NCBI GenBank assembly: GCA_951799445.1 | Contig: OX637289.1 | Span: 47,778,264-47,842,263 of the forward strand | Direction: 5' to 3' | From: Pseudisothecium myosuroides | Lineage: Eukaryota > Streptophyta > Bryopsida > Hypnales > Lembophyllaceae | Length of the DNA: 64,000 nucleotides | Part shown: positions 39,987 to 50,636 of the stretch, in pieces | Layout: each line of letters begins with the position of its first letter | Numbering within the stretch: the first letter of the stretch is position 1 | The notes under the pieces: generated by a model | What the model was told of the DNA's origin: nothing | What the model saw: the letters and a program-made list of their open reading frames with translations, nothing else | Databases searched by the model: none | Made by a program: the position numbers and the translations under genes

Positions 39987-42488
39987 ACTACAAACAACTC
40001 CTAACTAAGGTCAGCCCATCGTATGAGCTCCTACAACATCCAACTAAGGTTAGACTATACTAGGAGCTCCTATAAGCCATCTAATCCATACTACGCACTT
40101 CCTTCAACACTCCCACTTTGTTTGTTGACAAACAATGTCAAACCCATCTCCTTACGAAGATCTTCATGTCGAGGCTTCCCAAGCGACTTCGTAAGCACAT
40201 CTGCCACCATGCGCTCTGTAGGAACATACCTCATCTCAATCACATCACTTTCAACTTTCTCACGAATGAAATGGTGTTGAATGTCAATGTGTTTGCTTCG
40301 AGAGTGATGAATTGGATTCTTCACCAAGGCAATGGCGCCTTGGTTGTCACACATGATACGTGTGCTCTTCTCTTGCTCAAGTCCAACATCACTCATGAGT
40401 TGCCTTAGCCATATGGCCTCCCTCGTGCATTGGCTAATGGCCATGTACTCTGCCTCGGTAGTAGATAAGGCAACGGTGGGTTGTTTCTTGGAATTCCACG
40501 AGATGGCACCGCCTCCAAGCATAAACACATAGCCCGTTGTCGACCTCCTATCACTTGCATCTCCGGCCCAATCGGCATCACAAAAGCCCACCAATGCAAG
40601 GCTCTTGCCTCCAAGAACTAATTTTGCCTCTAATGTACCTTGAAGGTACCGCATGATTCTCTTGACCGCTGCCCAATGTTTGGGACCGCTTTTGGACATA
40701 TGTTGGCTCACCACACTCATGGCAAATGCAAGGTCAGGCCTTGTGGCCACCATCGCATACATCAAGCTCCCCACCGCGGCTTTGTATGGCACATCTTGCA
40801 TTTCTGCCTTGATACCTTCAAACTCCTCATCTGTGAGCTTGGCCATCTTCTCCTTCACATCAAGAGGAGTGCCAATGGATTTGCACCCCTCCATGTTGAA
40901 GCGCTTCAACACCTCCCCAATGTACTTGCTTGGCTCATGGTGATGGTGCGGGCAACCCTTTGCCTTGTATACTCCACACCAAGGCAATAGTGTAGCTCTC
41001 CAAGATCACTCATATCATATTGGCTCTTCAACATGGTCTTCACCTCCTCCATTTTGCCCATGGTGTTGGTCATGATGATCAAGTCATCCACATAGACAAT
41101 GACAATCACCAAATACGCACTTGTTTGCTTGATGTAGAGAGAGTGGTCCGCATCACTCCTTGTGTAGCCTTCCCTTGCAAACAATGCATCAATATCCATG
41201 TACCATGCTCTTCCGGACTGCCTCAACCCGTAGATGGCCTTCTTAAGCTTACACTTGAGGTGTTCTCGTCCTTCTTGAACAAAGCCCCTTGGCTGGTCCA
41301 TGTAGATCACCTCCTCGAGGTTTGGATTGAGAAACGCCGTGATGACGTCCATTTGGTGCATCTCCAAGTCCATGGCTGCCCCTATCGCCGTCACGCATCG
41401 AATGGTGCAAAACTTGGCCACGGGAGCAAAGGTCTCATTGAAGTCCACCCCTTCTACTTGGGAATACCCCTTGGCCACCAATCTCGCCTTGTAGCGCACA
41501 ATGTGGCCCAAGGCGTCTCTCTTGGTGCAAAACACCCACTTGCATCCAACACTTGCACGATCGGAAGGAAGCGGAGAGAGTTCCCAAGTCCCTTTGCTCA
41601 TAAGTGAGGCATACTCCTCTTGCATGGCTTGCTCCCACTTGCTTGCATCTGGACTCTTCATGGCTTCCCCAACATTGCGTGGATCTCTTGCATATGCCAC
41701 ATTGGCATGTTCCACTTGCTCTTGAGGCAAAATGTGGTTCATCCACCATTCTCCAAGCGGCCTACGCTCCCTTGTAGGATATCTTGGTTCTTGAGAAACA
41801 TCTCCTTCTCCATCATCTTCGCTTGGTGCCCAACTGGAGGATGTGGTAGACTTCTCCTTGGGTGTTGGTGGTGTCTCTCTTGGTCTCCATCCTCTTTCGG
41901 CAAAGCTTGGATGGTTGGAGATTTGTCCACCTCAAGCTCTAGTCCTCCATTGCTCCCACTTGGACACATCTCCAAAGTCGTAGACACCCCTTGCTTCTCC
42001 TCAACAAAGGTGACATCTCGACTCTTGATGATCTTCTTCGACTCCAAACACATAAGCCGGTAGGCTTTGGAGCCCTCACAATAGCCCAAAAACAAGCACT
42101 TAGTGCCCTTGGCATCAAGCTTAGAGCGTTGTGGGCTCAAATCCAAGGCATATGCAACGCATCCAAAAATGCGCATGTGACCAAGGTTTGGCCTCTTCCT
42201 GCTCCATGCTTCTTGTGGTGTCATAGATGCTACCACAATTGTGGGACACCTATTGCGTGTGTATGCCGCATTGGATACGGCCTCCGCCCAAAGATCATAC
42301 ATGAGGCCTTGGGCATGCAACATGGCTCGTGCCATCTCCACAAGTGTGCGGTTGGCACGCTCCGCCACACCATTTTGTTGTGGAGTATAAGGGGCCGAAG
42401 TTTGATGTTGAATGCCATGGTCCCTCATGAAGGTCTCAAAGGCCTTGGACATGTATTCCCCTCCGTTGTCCGATCTCAACACCATCCC
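39987..42488 (-). mobile_element. Second copy of element M after the gap
   Basis: Begins inside the LTR (LTR part 39987-40109) and repeats 37283-39786 almost base for base, including the unusual CATCCC end point. I count about six substitutions and two single-base losses, near 40930 and 41878, which break the frame into 40091-40987, 40906-41742 and 41739-42485. This is probably the same locus assembled twice. Confidence 0.88.
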
Positions 42489-42780
42489 CTACTTTGTTGT
42501 TTCTGAAGGAGTCCAGAATCATATTGTACCCATCCTCTCCAGACCTAACAATGGGCTTGAAATCCGAAACGCAAACGTGATCTGGAGTTGGCCCACGGAA
42601 ACCGGCCAAATTGTCCCATTTTGGTTCATAAGAAACCCGTCCTCGAACTTTAGTTTCATCCTCAGCAAGGAGCACCGGAACAGGTCCTACAATTTCCAGT
42701 TTTACTTTGGCTTTTCTATAAATTTCCGCCACAGCTGAGAAAAGTTCAGAGTGCTCACCTAGTTTGAACTGTAACTTTAA
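42489..42780 (-). pseudogene. Unknown gene fragment next to element M
   Basis: About 292 bp of non-copia sequence with one open minus-strand frame for its whole length (KLQFKLGEHSELFSAVAEIY... through PVPVLLAEDETKVRGRVSYE to GEDGYNMILDSFRNNKVG). The frame then runs into element M sequence at 42488. The even coding character suggests an exon or another mobile element's coding fragment. I do not recognise the product with confidence. Confidence 0.5.
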
Positions 42781-42936
42781 TTGTAGAGGTGATATAACCC
42801 ATATGGTTAGTCATAGCACTTGGTGGTAGAGTAGTATAAGTAATCAGCCCTTGCATGGGCTTGGTACCCCTTTCTCACCTTTGTTTGTGATACCCCTTCA
42901 TTGGAATACATTACCTTGGTGTTCTTTTCTTCAAAA
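42781..42936 (+). repeat. LTR tail (positions 155-310)
   Basis: 156-bp 5'-truncated LTR of AA type with diverged bases (CATAGCACTT, TAAGTAATCAG). It is followed by CTCTT and then minus-strand RNase H sequence of element O. Confidence 0.88.
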
Positions 42937-44044
42937 CTCTTCTCTTGCTCAAGTCCAACATCACTCATGAGTTGACTTAGCCATATAGCCTCCCTCGTGC
43001 ATTGACTAATGGCCATGTACTCCGCCTTAGTAGTAGATAAGGCAATGGTCGGTTGTTTCTTGGAATTCCATGAGATGGCACCGCCTCCAAGCATAAACAC
43101 ATAGCCCGTTGTCGACCTCCTATCACTTGCATCTCTGGCCCAATCGGCATCACAAAAGCCCACCTATGCAAGGCTCTTGCCTCCAAGGACCAATTTCACC
43201 TCCAATGTACCTTGGAGGTACCGCATGATTCTCTTGACCGCTGCCCAATGTTTGGGACCGCTTTTGGACATATGTTGGCTCACCACACTCATAGAAAATG
43301 CAAAGTCAAGCCTGGTGGCCACTATTGCATACATCAAGCTCCCCACCGCGGCTTTGTATGGCACATCTTGCATTTCCGCCTTGACACCTTCATACTCCTC
43401 ATCTGTGAGCTTTGCCATCTTCTCCTTCACATCAAGAGGAGTGCCAATGGATTTGCACCCCTCCATGTTGAAGCGCTTCATCACCTCCCCAATGTTCTTG
43501 CCTTGGTTCATGGTGCTGGTGCGGGCAGCCGTTTGCCTTGTATACTCCACACCAAGGCAATACTGTAGCTCTCTAAGATCACTCACATCATATTGGCTCT
43601 TCAACATGGTCTTCACCTCCTCCATTTTGCTCATGGTGTTGGTCATGATGATCAAGTCATCCACATAGACAATGACAATCACCAAGTACGCACTTGTTTG
43701 CTTGATGTAGAGAGAGTGGTCCGCATCACTCCTTGTGTAGCCTTCCCTTGCAAACAATGCATCAACGTCCATGTACCATGCTCTTCCGGACTGCCTGAAC
43801 CTGTAGATGGCCTTCTTCAACTTACACTTGAGGTGTTCACGTCCTTCTTGAACAAAGCCCTTTGGCTGGTCCATGTAGATCACCTCCTCGAGGTTTGGAT
43901 TGAGAAACGCCGTGATGACGTCCATTTAGTGCATCTCCAAGTCCATGGCTGCCCCTATGGCCATCACGCATCGAATGGTGCAAAACTTGGCCACAGGAGC
44001 AAAGGTCTCATTGAAGTCCACCCCTTCTATTTGCGAATACCCCT

Positions 44045-44354
44045 TTTTGAAGAAAAGAACACCAAGGTAATGTATTCCAATGAAGGGGTATCACAAACAA
44101 GGTTGGGAAAGGGGTATCAAGCCCATGCAAGGGCTGATCTCTTATACTACTCTACCACCAAGTGGCATGACTAACCATATGGGTTATATCACCTCTACAA
44201 GGGCTGCCCTCTCTAAATGCACATTGGTTTGACTACAAACAACTCCTTACTAAGGTCAGCCCATCGTATGAGCTCCTACAACATCCAACTAAGGTTAGAC
44301 TATACTAGGAGCTCCTATAAGCCATCTAATCCATACTACGCACTTCCTTCAACA
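44045..44354 (-). repeat. Solo LTR with CCCCT target duplication
   Basis: A complete 310-bp LTR alone within the RT region of element O, flanked by CCCCT on both sides (44040-44044 and 44355-44359). It is the product of recombination between the two LTRs of a full element. Confidence 0.93.
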
Positions 44355-45143
44355 CCCCTTGGCCACCAATCTCGCCTTGTAGCGCACAATGTGGCCCAAG
44401 GCATCTCCTTGGTGCAAAACACCCACTTGCATCCAACACTTGCACGATCGGAAGAAAGCGGAGAGAGTTCCCAAGTACCTTTGCTCATAAGTGAGGCATA
44501 CTCCTCTTGCATGGCTTGCTCCCACTTGCTTGCATCTGGACTCTTCATGGCTTCCCCAACATTGCGTGGATCTCTTGCATACACCACATTGGCATGGTCC
44601 ACTTGCTCTTGAGGCAGAATGTGGTTCATCCACCATTCTCCAAGCGGCCTACGCTGCCTTGTAGGATATCTTGGCTCTTGAGAAACATCTCCTTCTCCAT
44701 GATCTTCGCTTGGTGCCCAACTTGAGGATGTCGTAGACTTCTCCTTGGGTGTTGGTGGTGTCTCCTCTTGGTCTCCATCCTCTTTTGGCAAAGCCTGGAT
44801 GCTTGGAGATTTTTCCACCTCAAGCTCTAGTCCTCCATTGCTCCCACTTGGACACATCTCCAAAGTTGTAGATACCCCTTGCTTCTCCTCAACGAAGGTG
44901 ACATCTCGACTCTTGATGATCTTCTTCGACTCCAAACATAAAAGCCGGTAGGCTTTGGAGCCCTCCCAATAGCCCAAAAACAAGCAATTGGTGCCCTTTG
45001 CATTAAGCTTAGAGCGCTTTGGGTTCAAATCCAAGGCATATGCAACGCATCCAAAAATGCGCATGTGACCAAGGTTTGGCCTCTTCCTGCTACATGCTTC
45101 TTGCGGTTTTATAGATGCTACCACAATTGTGGGACACCTATTG

Positions 45144-45453
45144 TGTTGAAGGAAGTGCGTAGTATGGATTAGATGGCTTATAGGAGCTCCTAGTATAGTC
45201 TAACCTTAGTTGGATGTTGTAGGAGCTCATACGATGGGTTGACCTTAGTTAGGAGTTGTTTGTAGTCAAACCAATGTGCATTTAGAGAGGGCAGCCCTTG
45301 TAGAGGTGATATAACCCATATGGTTAGTCATGCCACTTGGTGGTAGAGTAGTATAAGAGATCAGCCCTTGCATGGGCTTGATACCCCTTTCCCAACCTTG
45401 TTTGTGATACCCCTTCATTGGAATACATTACCTTGGTGTTCTTTTCTTCAAAA
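45144..45453 (+). repeat. 5' LTR of element P
   Basis: 310 bp, TGTTGAAG...CTTCAAAA. Confidence 0.96.
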
Positions 45454-45467
45454 GGTTATGGGCCCAC
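45454..45467 (+). promoter_or_regulatory. Primer binding site of element P
   Basis: GGTTATGGGCCCAC directly after the AA-type LTR end. Confidence 0.7.
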
Positions 45468-45711
45468 TCATGTGAGTTGCTACAAAGAGGTCAGATCTCT
45501 TTGCAAGGTGTGTTGGTGGAGAAGTATTGGAGCTTCAAGCAAGTGAAGTTTGGGGTCGTTTTGGAGCATTTTGGATCAAGATCTTGCAAGTTTGTGAGGT
45601 ATTCTCTTGTTTTGGGTTCCACTTTGTTCTTGGAGGGCTGATTTGGTGCTTCATGGTGTGAGTTGAGAGCTAGGGTTTGATCTAGTCTCAAGGAGGGCTG
45701 ATTTGTTCATA

Positions 45712-46255
45712 TAGTGCCTTATTTGAGTGATTTGGAGCATTTGTAATTTGATTGGAGAGATTTGGATCATTTGAGATCTGATTTGAGAGACTTGGAGCAT
45801 TGGAGTGTTCACAAGAGAGATTTGGATCACTTGAGATCTGAATTGCGAGACTAGGAGCATTGGAGTGTTCACAAGAGAGATTTGGATCACTTGGGATCTT
45901 ATTGGAGAGACTTGGAGCATTAGAGTGTTCACAAGAGAGATTTGGATCACTTGAGATCTGATTGGAGAGACTTGGAGCATTGGAGTGTTCACAAGAGAGA
46001 TTTGGATCACTTGAGATCTGATAGGAGAGACTAGGAGCATTGGAGTGTTCACAAGAGAGTTTTGGATCACTTGGGATCTGATTCGAGAGACTTGGAGCAT
46101 TTGAGGGTTCACAAGAGAGATTTGGATCACTTGAGATCTGATTGAAGAGACTTGGAGCATTTTTAGTGTTCTCAAGAGAGATTTGGATCATTTGAGATCT
46201 GATTGGAGAGACTAGGAGCATTGGAGTGTTGACAAGAGAGATTTGGACCACTTAG
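45712..46255 (+). repeat. 60-bp leader array of element P (~9 units)
   Basis: About nine units between the conserved leader segment and the pre-gag junction. Confidence 0.93.
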
Positions 46256-46337
46256 GGTCATATTGGAGTTGGTGCGACCACAAGAGCTGTAGTAGAGGGC
46301 TGAGTGGGACTTCCTTTGGAGTGGGAGTCATTTCACC

Positions 46338-49300
46338 ATGGCTACTAGTGAAGGAGACGGCGTGAGGGTCATTGACAAGTTCAATGGAGACAACTTTGGA
46401 CTTTGGAAGTTCAAGATGGAGATGATCTTGGCCGAGAAGGACTTGTGGGAGATTGTGGAGGATACCGAGACACCTCCTTCATCCGATGCCGATGCCGATG
46501 TAAAAGCCAAGAAGTCCTATGATAGGAGGGTCAAGAAGGCCTTCTCCGTGATTGCTTGCAATCTTGTAGATAGGCAACTTGCACATGTTCGAGCATGCAA
46601 GGGACCAGCAGAAGCATGGCAAGTTCTTTGCAACATCCATGAAACAAAGAGCTTGTCCAACATGCTCTTTCTTCGACGCAAGTTCTTCACCTGCAAGATG
46701 CAAGAGGGCGAGGACATGCTGGACCACATCAACAAGGTCAAGGCACTTGCGGACCAATTGGCTTGTTTGGAGGTGCCCGTGACGGATGGAGACATTGTCA
46801 TGACATTGCTTGAGAGTTTGCCGCCTTCGTATGAGTATCTCATCACCGCTTTGGAGACAAGACCCATGGAGGATCTCACGCTTGCTTTCATTACAGCAAG
46901 GTTGATGCATGAGGTGTCCAAGAGGAAGGAGAATGAGACCCAAGACGGAGGGGCAGCTCTTCTCTCACGATATGGCCAAGGAGGGACCTCACAACATCAG
47001 AAGGAGACACGCACGTGCTACAATTGTGGGAAGCCCGGTCACCTTGCAAGATATTGTAAGCAGCCAAAGAAGGAGAGTGCTAACAAGGCTAGTGTGAAGG
47101 AGGAGGAAGATGAGTTTGCATTTGCGGCTAGTGATGGATATGATAACACCAACATGTTCCATTGGATCATTGACTCGGGTGCTACTCAACACATGACCCC
47201 GCATAGGCAAGCTTTCCTCACATATGAGACTATTAGCAACCGCAAGGTGTATTTGGGTGACAATGGTGTGGTGGATGCCATTGGCATGGGTTGCATTGTG
47301 GTGGAGGTGGAGGTGAAGGGCCAAATGAGGCGAATTCGCATCCAAGATGCATTGCATGTGCCCAAGTTGCATGCCAATTTGCTCTCCGTGAGCAAATTGG
47401 TGTCACAAGATTTGAAGGTGCAATTCAACAACAAGGGTTGTGTTTTGGGTGCACCTAATGGAGAAATGATTGTCACCGCACCGAGAGAAGGAAATTTGTA
47501 CAAAATCAAGTTCAAAACGGTGAATGGCACCAACGTGGCGTGTGTGGCACAAGGAGCACTTCACCAACAGTCATTGGAGCTATGGCACAAGAGATTAGGC
47601 CACCTCAATGTGAAGAGTGTGCAGAGCCTTCAAGGCATGGTGGGTGGCATGCAAGTGATAAAGAGCTCGGGCGACCTTACATGTGAGGCTTGCATTGAAG
47701 GCAAGCAAGCCAGGAAACCATTTCCAAGTGATGGAGCGACAAGGGCAACTAAGGTGTTGGAGATTGTGCACTCCGATGTATGCGGCCCAATGAGGACTAC
47801 TTCCATGGGTGGCGCAAGGTATTTCTTGACTTTCATTGATGACTTCTCGAGGAAGATTTGGGTGTTCATGCTCAAGTGCAAGAGTGATGTTTTTGAGAGG
47901 TTCAAGGCATGGAAGGCCCTTGTGGAGAATGAATCGGGGCGGAAAGTAATGGTGTTGAGATCGGACAACGGAGGGGAATACATGTCCAAGGCCTTTGAGA
48001 CCTTCATGAGGGACCATGGCATTCAACATCAAACTTCGGCCCCTTATACTCCACAACAAAATGGTGTGGCGGAGCGTGCCAACCGCACACTTGTGGAGAT
48101 GGCACGAGCCATGTTGCATGCCCAAGGCCTCACGTATGATCTTTGGGCGGAGGCCGTATCCAATGCGGCATACACACGCAATAGGTGTCCCACAATTGCG
48201 GTAGCATCTATGACACCACAAGAAGCATGGAGCAAGAAGAGGCCAAACCTTGGTCACATGCGCATTTTTGGATGCGTTCCATATGCCTTGGATTTGAGCC
48301 CACAACGCTCTAAGCTTGATGCCAAGGGCACTAAGTGCTTGTTTTTGGGCTATTGTGAGGGCTCCAAAGCCTACCGGCTTCTATGTTTGGAGTCGAAGAA
48401 GATCATCAAGAGTCGCGATGTCACCTTTGTTGAGGAGAAGCAAGGGGTGTCTACGACTTTGGAGATGTGTCCAAGTGGGAGCAATGGAGGACTAGAGCTT
48501 GAGGTGGACAAATCTCCAACCATCCAGGCTTTGCCGAAAGAGGATGGAGACCAAGAGGAGACACCACCAACACCCAAGGAGAAGTCTACCACATCCTCCA
48601 GTTGGGCACCAAGCGAAGATGATGGAGAAGGAGATGTTTCTCAAGAACCAAGATATCCTACAAGGGAGCGTAGGCCGCTTGGAGAATGGTGGATGAACCA
48701 CATTTTGCCTCAAGAGCAAGTGGAACATGCCAATGTGGCATATGCAAGAGATCCACGCAATGTTGGGGAAGCCATGAAGAGTCCAGATGCAAGCAAGTGG
48801 GAGCAAGCCATGCAAGAGGAGTATGCCTCACTTATGAGCAAAGGGACTTGGGAACTCTCTCCGCTTCCTTCCGATCGTGCAAGTGTTGGATGCAAGTGGG
48901 TGTTTTGCACCAAGAGAGACGCCTTGGGCCACATTGTGCGCTACAAGGCGAGATTGGTGGCCAAGGGGTATTCCCAAGTAGAAGGGGTGGACTTCAATGA
49001 GACCTTTGCTCCCGTGGCCAAGTTTTGCACCATTCGATGCGTGACGGCGATAGGGGCAGCCATGGACTTGGAGATGCACCAAATGGACGTCATCACGGCG
49101 TTTCTCAATCCAAACCTCGAGGAGGTGATCTACATGGACCAGCCAAGGGGCTTTGTTCAAGAAGGACGAGAACACCTCAAGTGTAAGCTTAAGAAGGCCA
49201 TCTACGGGTTGAGGCAGTCCGGAAGAGCATGGTACATGGATATTGATGCATTGTTTGCAAGGGAAGGCTACACAAGGAGTGATGCGGACCACTCTCTCTA

Positions 49301-50345
49301 CATCAAGCAAACAAGTGCGTATTTGGTGATTGTCATTGTCTATGTGGATGACTTGATCATCATGACCAACACCATGGGCAAAATGGAGGAGGTGAAGACC
49401 ATGTTGAAGAGCCAATATGATATGAGTGATCTTGGAGAGCTACACTATTGCCTTGGTGTGGAGTATACAAGGCAAAGGGCTACCCACACCATCACCATGA
49501 GCCAGAGCAAGTACATTGGGGAGGTGTTGAAGCGCTTCAACATGGAGGGGTGCAAATCCATTGGCACTCCTCTTGATGTGAAGGAGAAGATGGCCAAGCT
49601 CACAGATGAGGAGTTTGAAGGTATCAAGGCAGAAATGCAAGATGTGCCATACAAAGCCGCGGTGGGGAGCTTGATGTATGCGATGGTGGCCACAAGGCCT
49701 GACCTTGCATTTGCCATGAGTGTGGTGAGCCAACATATGTCCAAAAGCGGTCCCAAACATTGGGCAGCGGTCAAGAGAATCATGCGGTACCTTCAAGGTA
49801 CATTGGAGGCAAAATTAGTTCTTGGAGGCAAGAGCCTTGCATTGGTGGGCTTTTGTGATGCCGATTGGGCCGGAGATGCAAGTGATAGGAGGTCGACAAC
49901 GGGCTATGTGTTTATGCTTGGAGGTGGTGCCATCTCGTGGAATTCCAAGAAACAACCCACCGTTGCCTTGTCTACTACCGAGGCAGAGTACATGGCCATT
50001 AGCCAATGCACGAGGGAGGCCATATGGCTAAGGCAACTCATGAGTGATGTTGGACTTGAGCAAGAGAAGAGCACACGTATCATGTGTGACAACCAAGGCG
50101 CCATTGCCTTGGTGAAGAATCCAATTCATCACTCTCGGAGCAAACACATTGACATTCAACACCATTTCATTCGTGAGAAAGTTGAAAGTGATGTGATTGA
50201 GATGAGGTATGTTCCTACAGAGCGCATGGTGGCAGATGTGCTTACGAAGTCGCTTGGGAAGCCTCGACATGAAGAACTTCGTAAGGAGATGGGTTTGACA
50301 TTGTTTGTCAACAAACAAAGTGGGAGTGTTGAAGGAAGTGCGTAG
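46338..50345 (+). CDS. Copia gag-pol polyprotein, element P (all motifs intact)
   Basis: 1335 residues, collinear with element I. The CCHC knuckle, DSGAT protease, CEAC zinc pair, integrase D480/D543/E579, RT D917 and YVDD, and RNase H motifs are all present. Scattered substitutions (for example PYALDL for AYALDL, NLYKIKF for NLYQLKF) avoid the catalytic positions. It starts at the conserved CCATGGC and stops at bases 17-19 of the 3' LTR. With matching flanks and near-identical LTRs it is the second candidate autonomous copy here. Confidence 0.96.
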   Translation: MATSEGDGVRVIDKFNGDNFGLWKFKMEMILAEKDLWEIVEDTETPPSSDADADVKAKKSYDRRVKKAFSVIACNLVDRQLAHVRACKGPAEAWQVLCNIHETKSLSNMLFLRRKFFTCKMQEGEDMLDHINKVKALADQLACLEVPVTDGDIVMTLLESLPPSYEYLITALETRPMEDLTLAFITARLMHEVSKRKENETQDGGAALLSRYGQGGTSQHQKETRTCYNCGKPGHLARYCKQPKKESANKASVKEEEDEFAFAASDGYDNTNMFHWIIDSGATQHMTPHRQAFLTYETISNRKVYLGDNGVVDAIGMGCIVVEVEVKGQMRRIRIQDALHVPKLHANLLSVSKLVSQDLKVQFNNKGCVLGAPNGEMIVTAPREGNLYKIKFKTVNGTNVACVAQGALHQQSLELWHKRLGHLNVKSVQSLQGMVGGMQVIKSSGDLTCEACIEGKQARKPFPSDGATRATKVLEIVHSDVCGPMRTTSMGGARYFLTFIDDFSRKIWVFMLKCKSDVFERFKAWKALVENESGRKVMVLRSDNGGEYMSKAFETFMRDHGIQHQTSAPYTPQQNGVAERANRTLVEMARAMLHAQGLTYDLWAEAVSNAAYTRNRCPTIAVASMTPQEAWSKKRPNLGHMRIFGCVPYALDLSPQRSKLDAKGTKCLFLGYCEGSKAYRLLCLESKKIIKSRDVTFVEEKQGVSTTLEMCPSGSNGGLELEVDKSPTIQALPKEDGDQEETPPTPKEKSTTSSSWAPSEDDGEGDVSQEPRYPTRERRPLGEWWMNHILPQEQVEHANVAYARDPRNVGEAMKSPDASKWEQAMQEEYASLMSKGTWELSPLPSDRASVGCKWVFCTKRDALGHIVRYKARLVAKGYSQVEGVDFNETFAPVAKFCTIRCVTAIGAAMDLEMHQMDVITAFLNPNLEEVIYMDQPRGFVQEGREHLKCKLKKAIYGLRQSGRAWYMDIDALFAREGYTRSDADHSLYIKQTSAYLVIVIVYVDDLIIMTNTMGKMEEVKTMLKSQYDMSDLGELHYCLGVEYTRQRATHTITMSQSKYIGEVLKRFNMEGCKSIGTPLDVKEKMAKLTDEEFEGIKAEMQDVPYKAAVGSLMYAMVATRPDLAFAMSVVSQHMSKSGPKHWAAVKRIMRYLQGTLEAKLVLGGKSLALVGFCDADWAGDASDRRSTTGYVFMLGGGAISWNSKKQPTVALSTTEAEYMAISQCTREAIWLRQLMSDVGLEQEKSTRIMCDNQGAIALVKNPIHHSRSKHIDIQHHFIREKVESDVIEMRYVPTERMVADVLTKSLGKPRHEELRKEMGLTLFVNKQSGSVEGSA

Positions 50346-50636
50346 TATGGATTAGATGGCTTATAGGAGCTCCTAGTATAGTCTAACCTTAGTTGGATGT
50401 TGTAGGAGCTCATACGATGGGCTAACCTTAGTTAGGAGTTGTTTGTAGTCAAACCAATGTGCATTTAGAGAGGGCAGCCCTTGTAGAGGTGATATAACCC
50501 ATATGGTTAGTCATGCCACTTGGTGGTAGAGTAGTATAAGAGATCAGCCCTTACATGGGCTTGATACCCCTTTCCCAACCTTGTTTGTGATACCCCTTCA
50601 TTGGAATACATTACCTTGGTGTTCTTTTCTTCAAAA
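50327..50636 (+). repeat. 3' LTR of element P
   Basis: 310 bp preceded by AAAGTGGGAG and followed by the TATTG duplication. Confidence 0.96.

Larger units (their letters stand above)
45144..50636 (+). mobile_element. Copia element P, intact and young, nested in O
   Basis: 5493-bp complete element with TATTG on both sides (45139-45143 and 50637-50641). Both LTRs are AA type and differ at about 3 of 310 positions. Removing it rejoins the integrase region of element O. Confidence 0.97.

Noticed and set aside
40000..42488. An independent second copia insertion in tandem with M
   Set aside because: Near identity, a shared unique breakpoint and the 200-N gap argue for assembly duplication rather than a second insertion.
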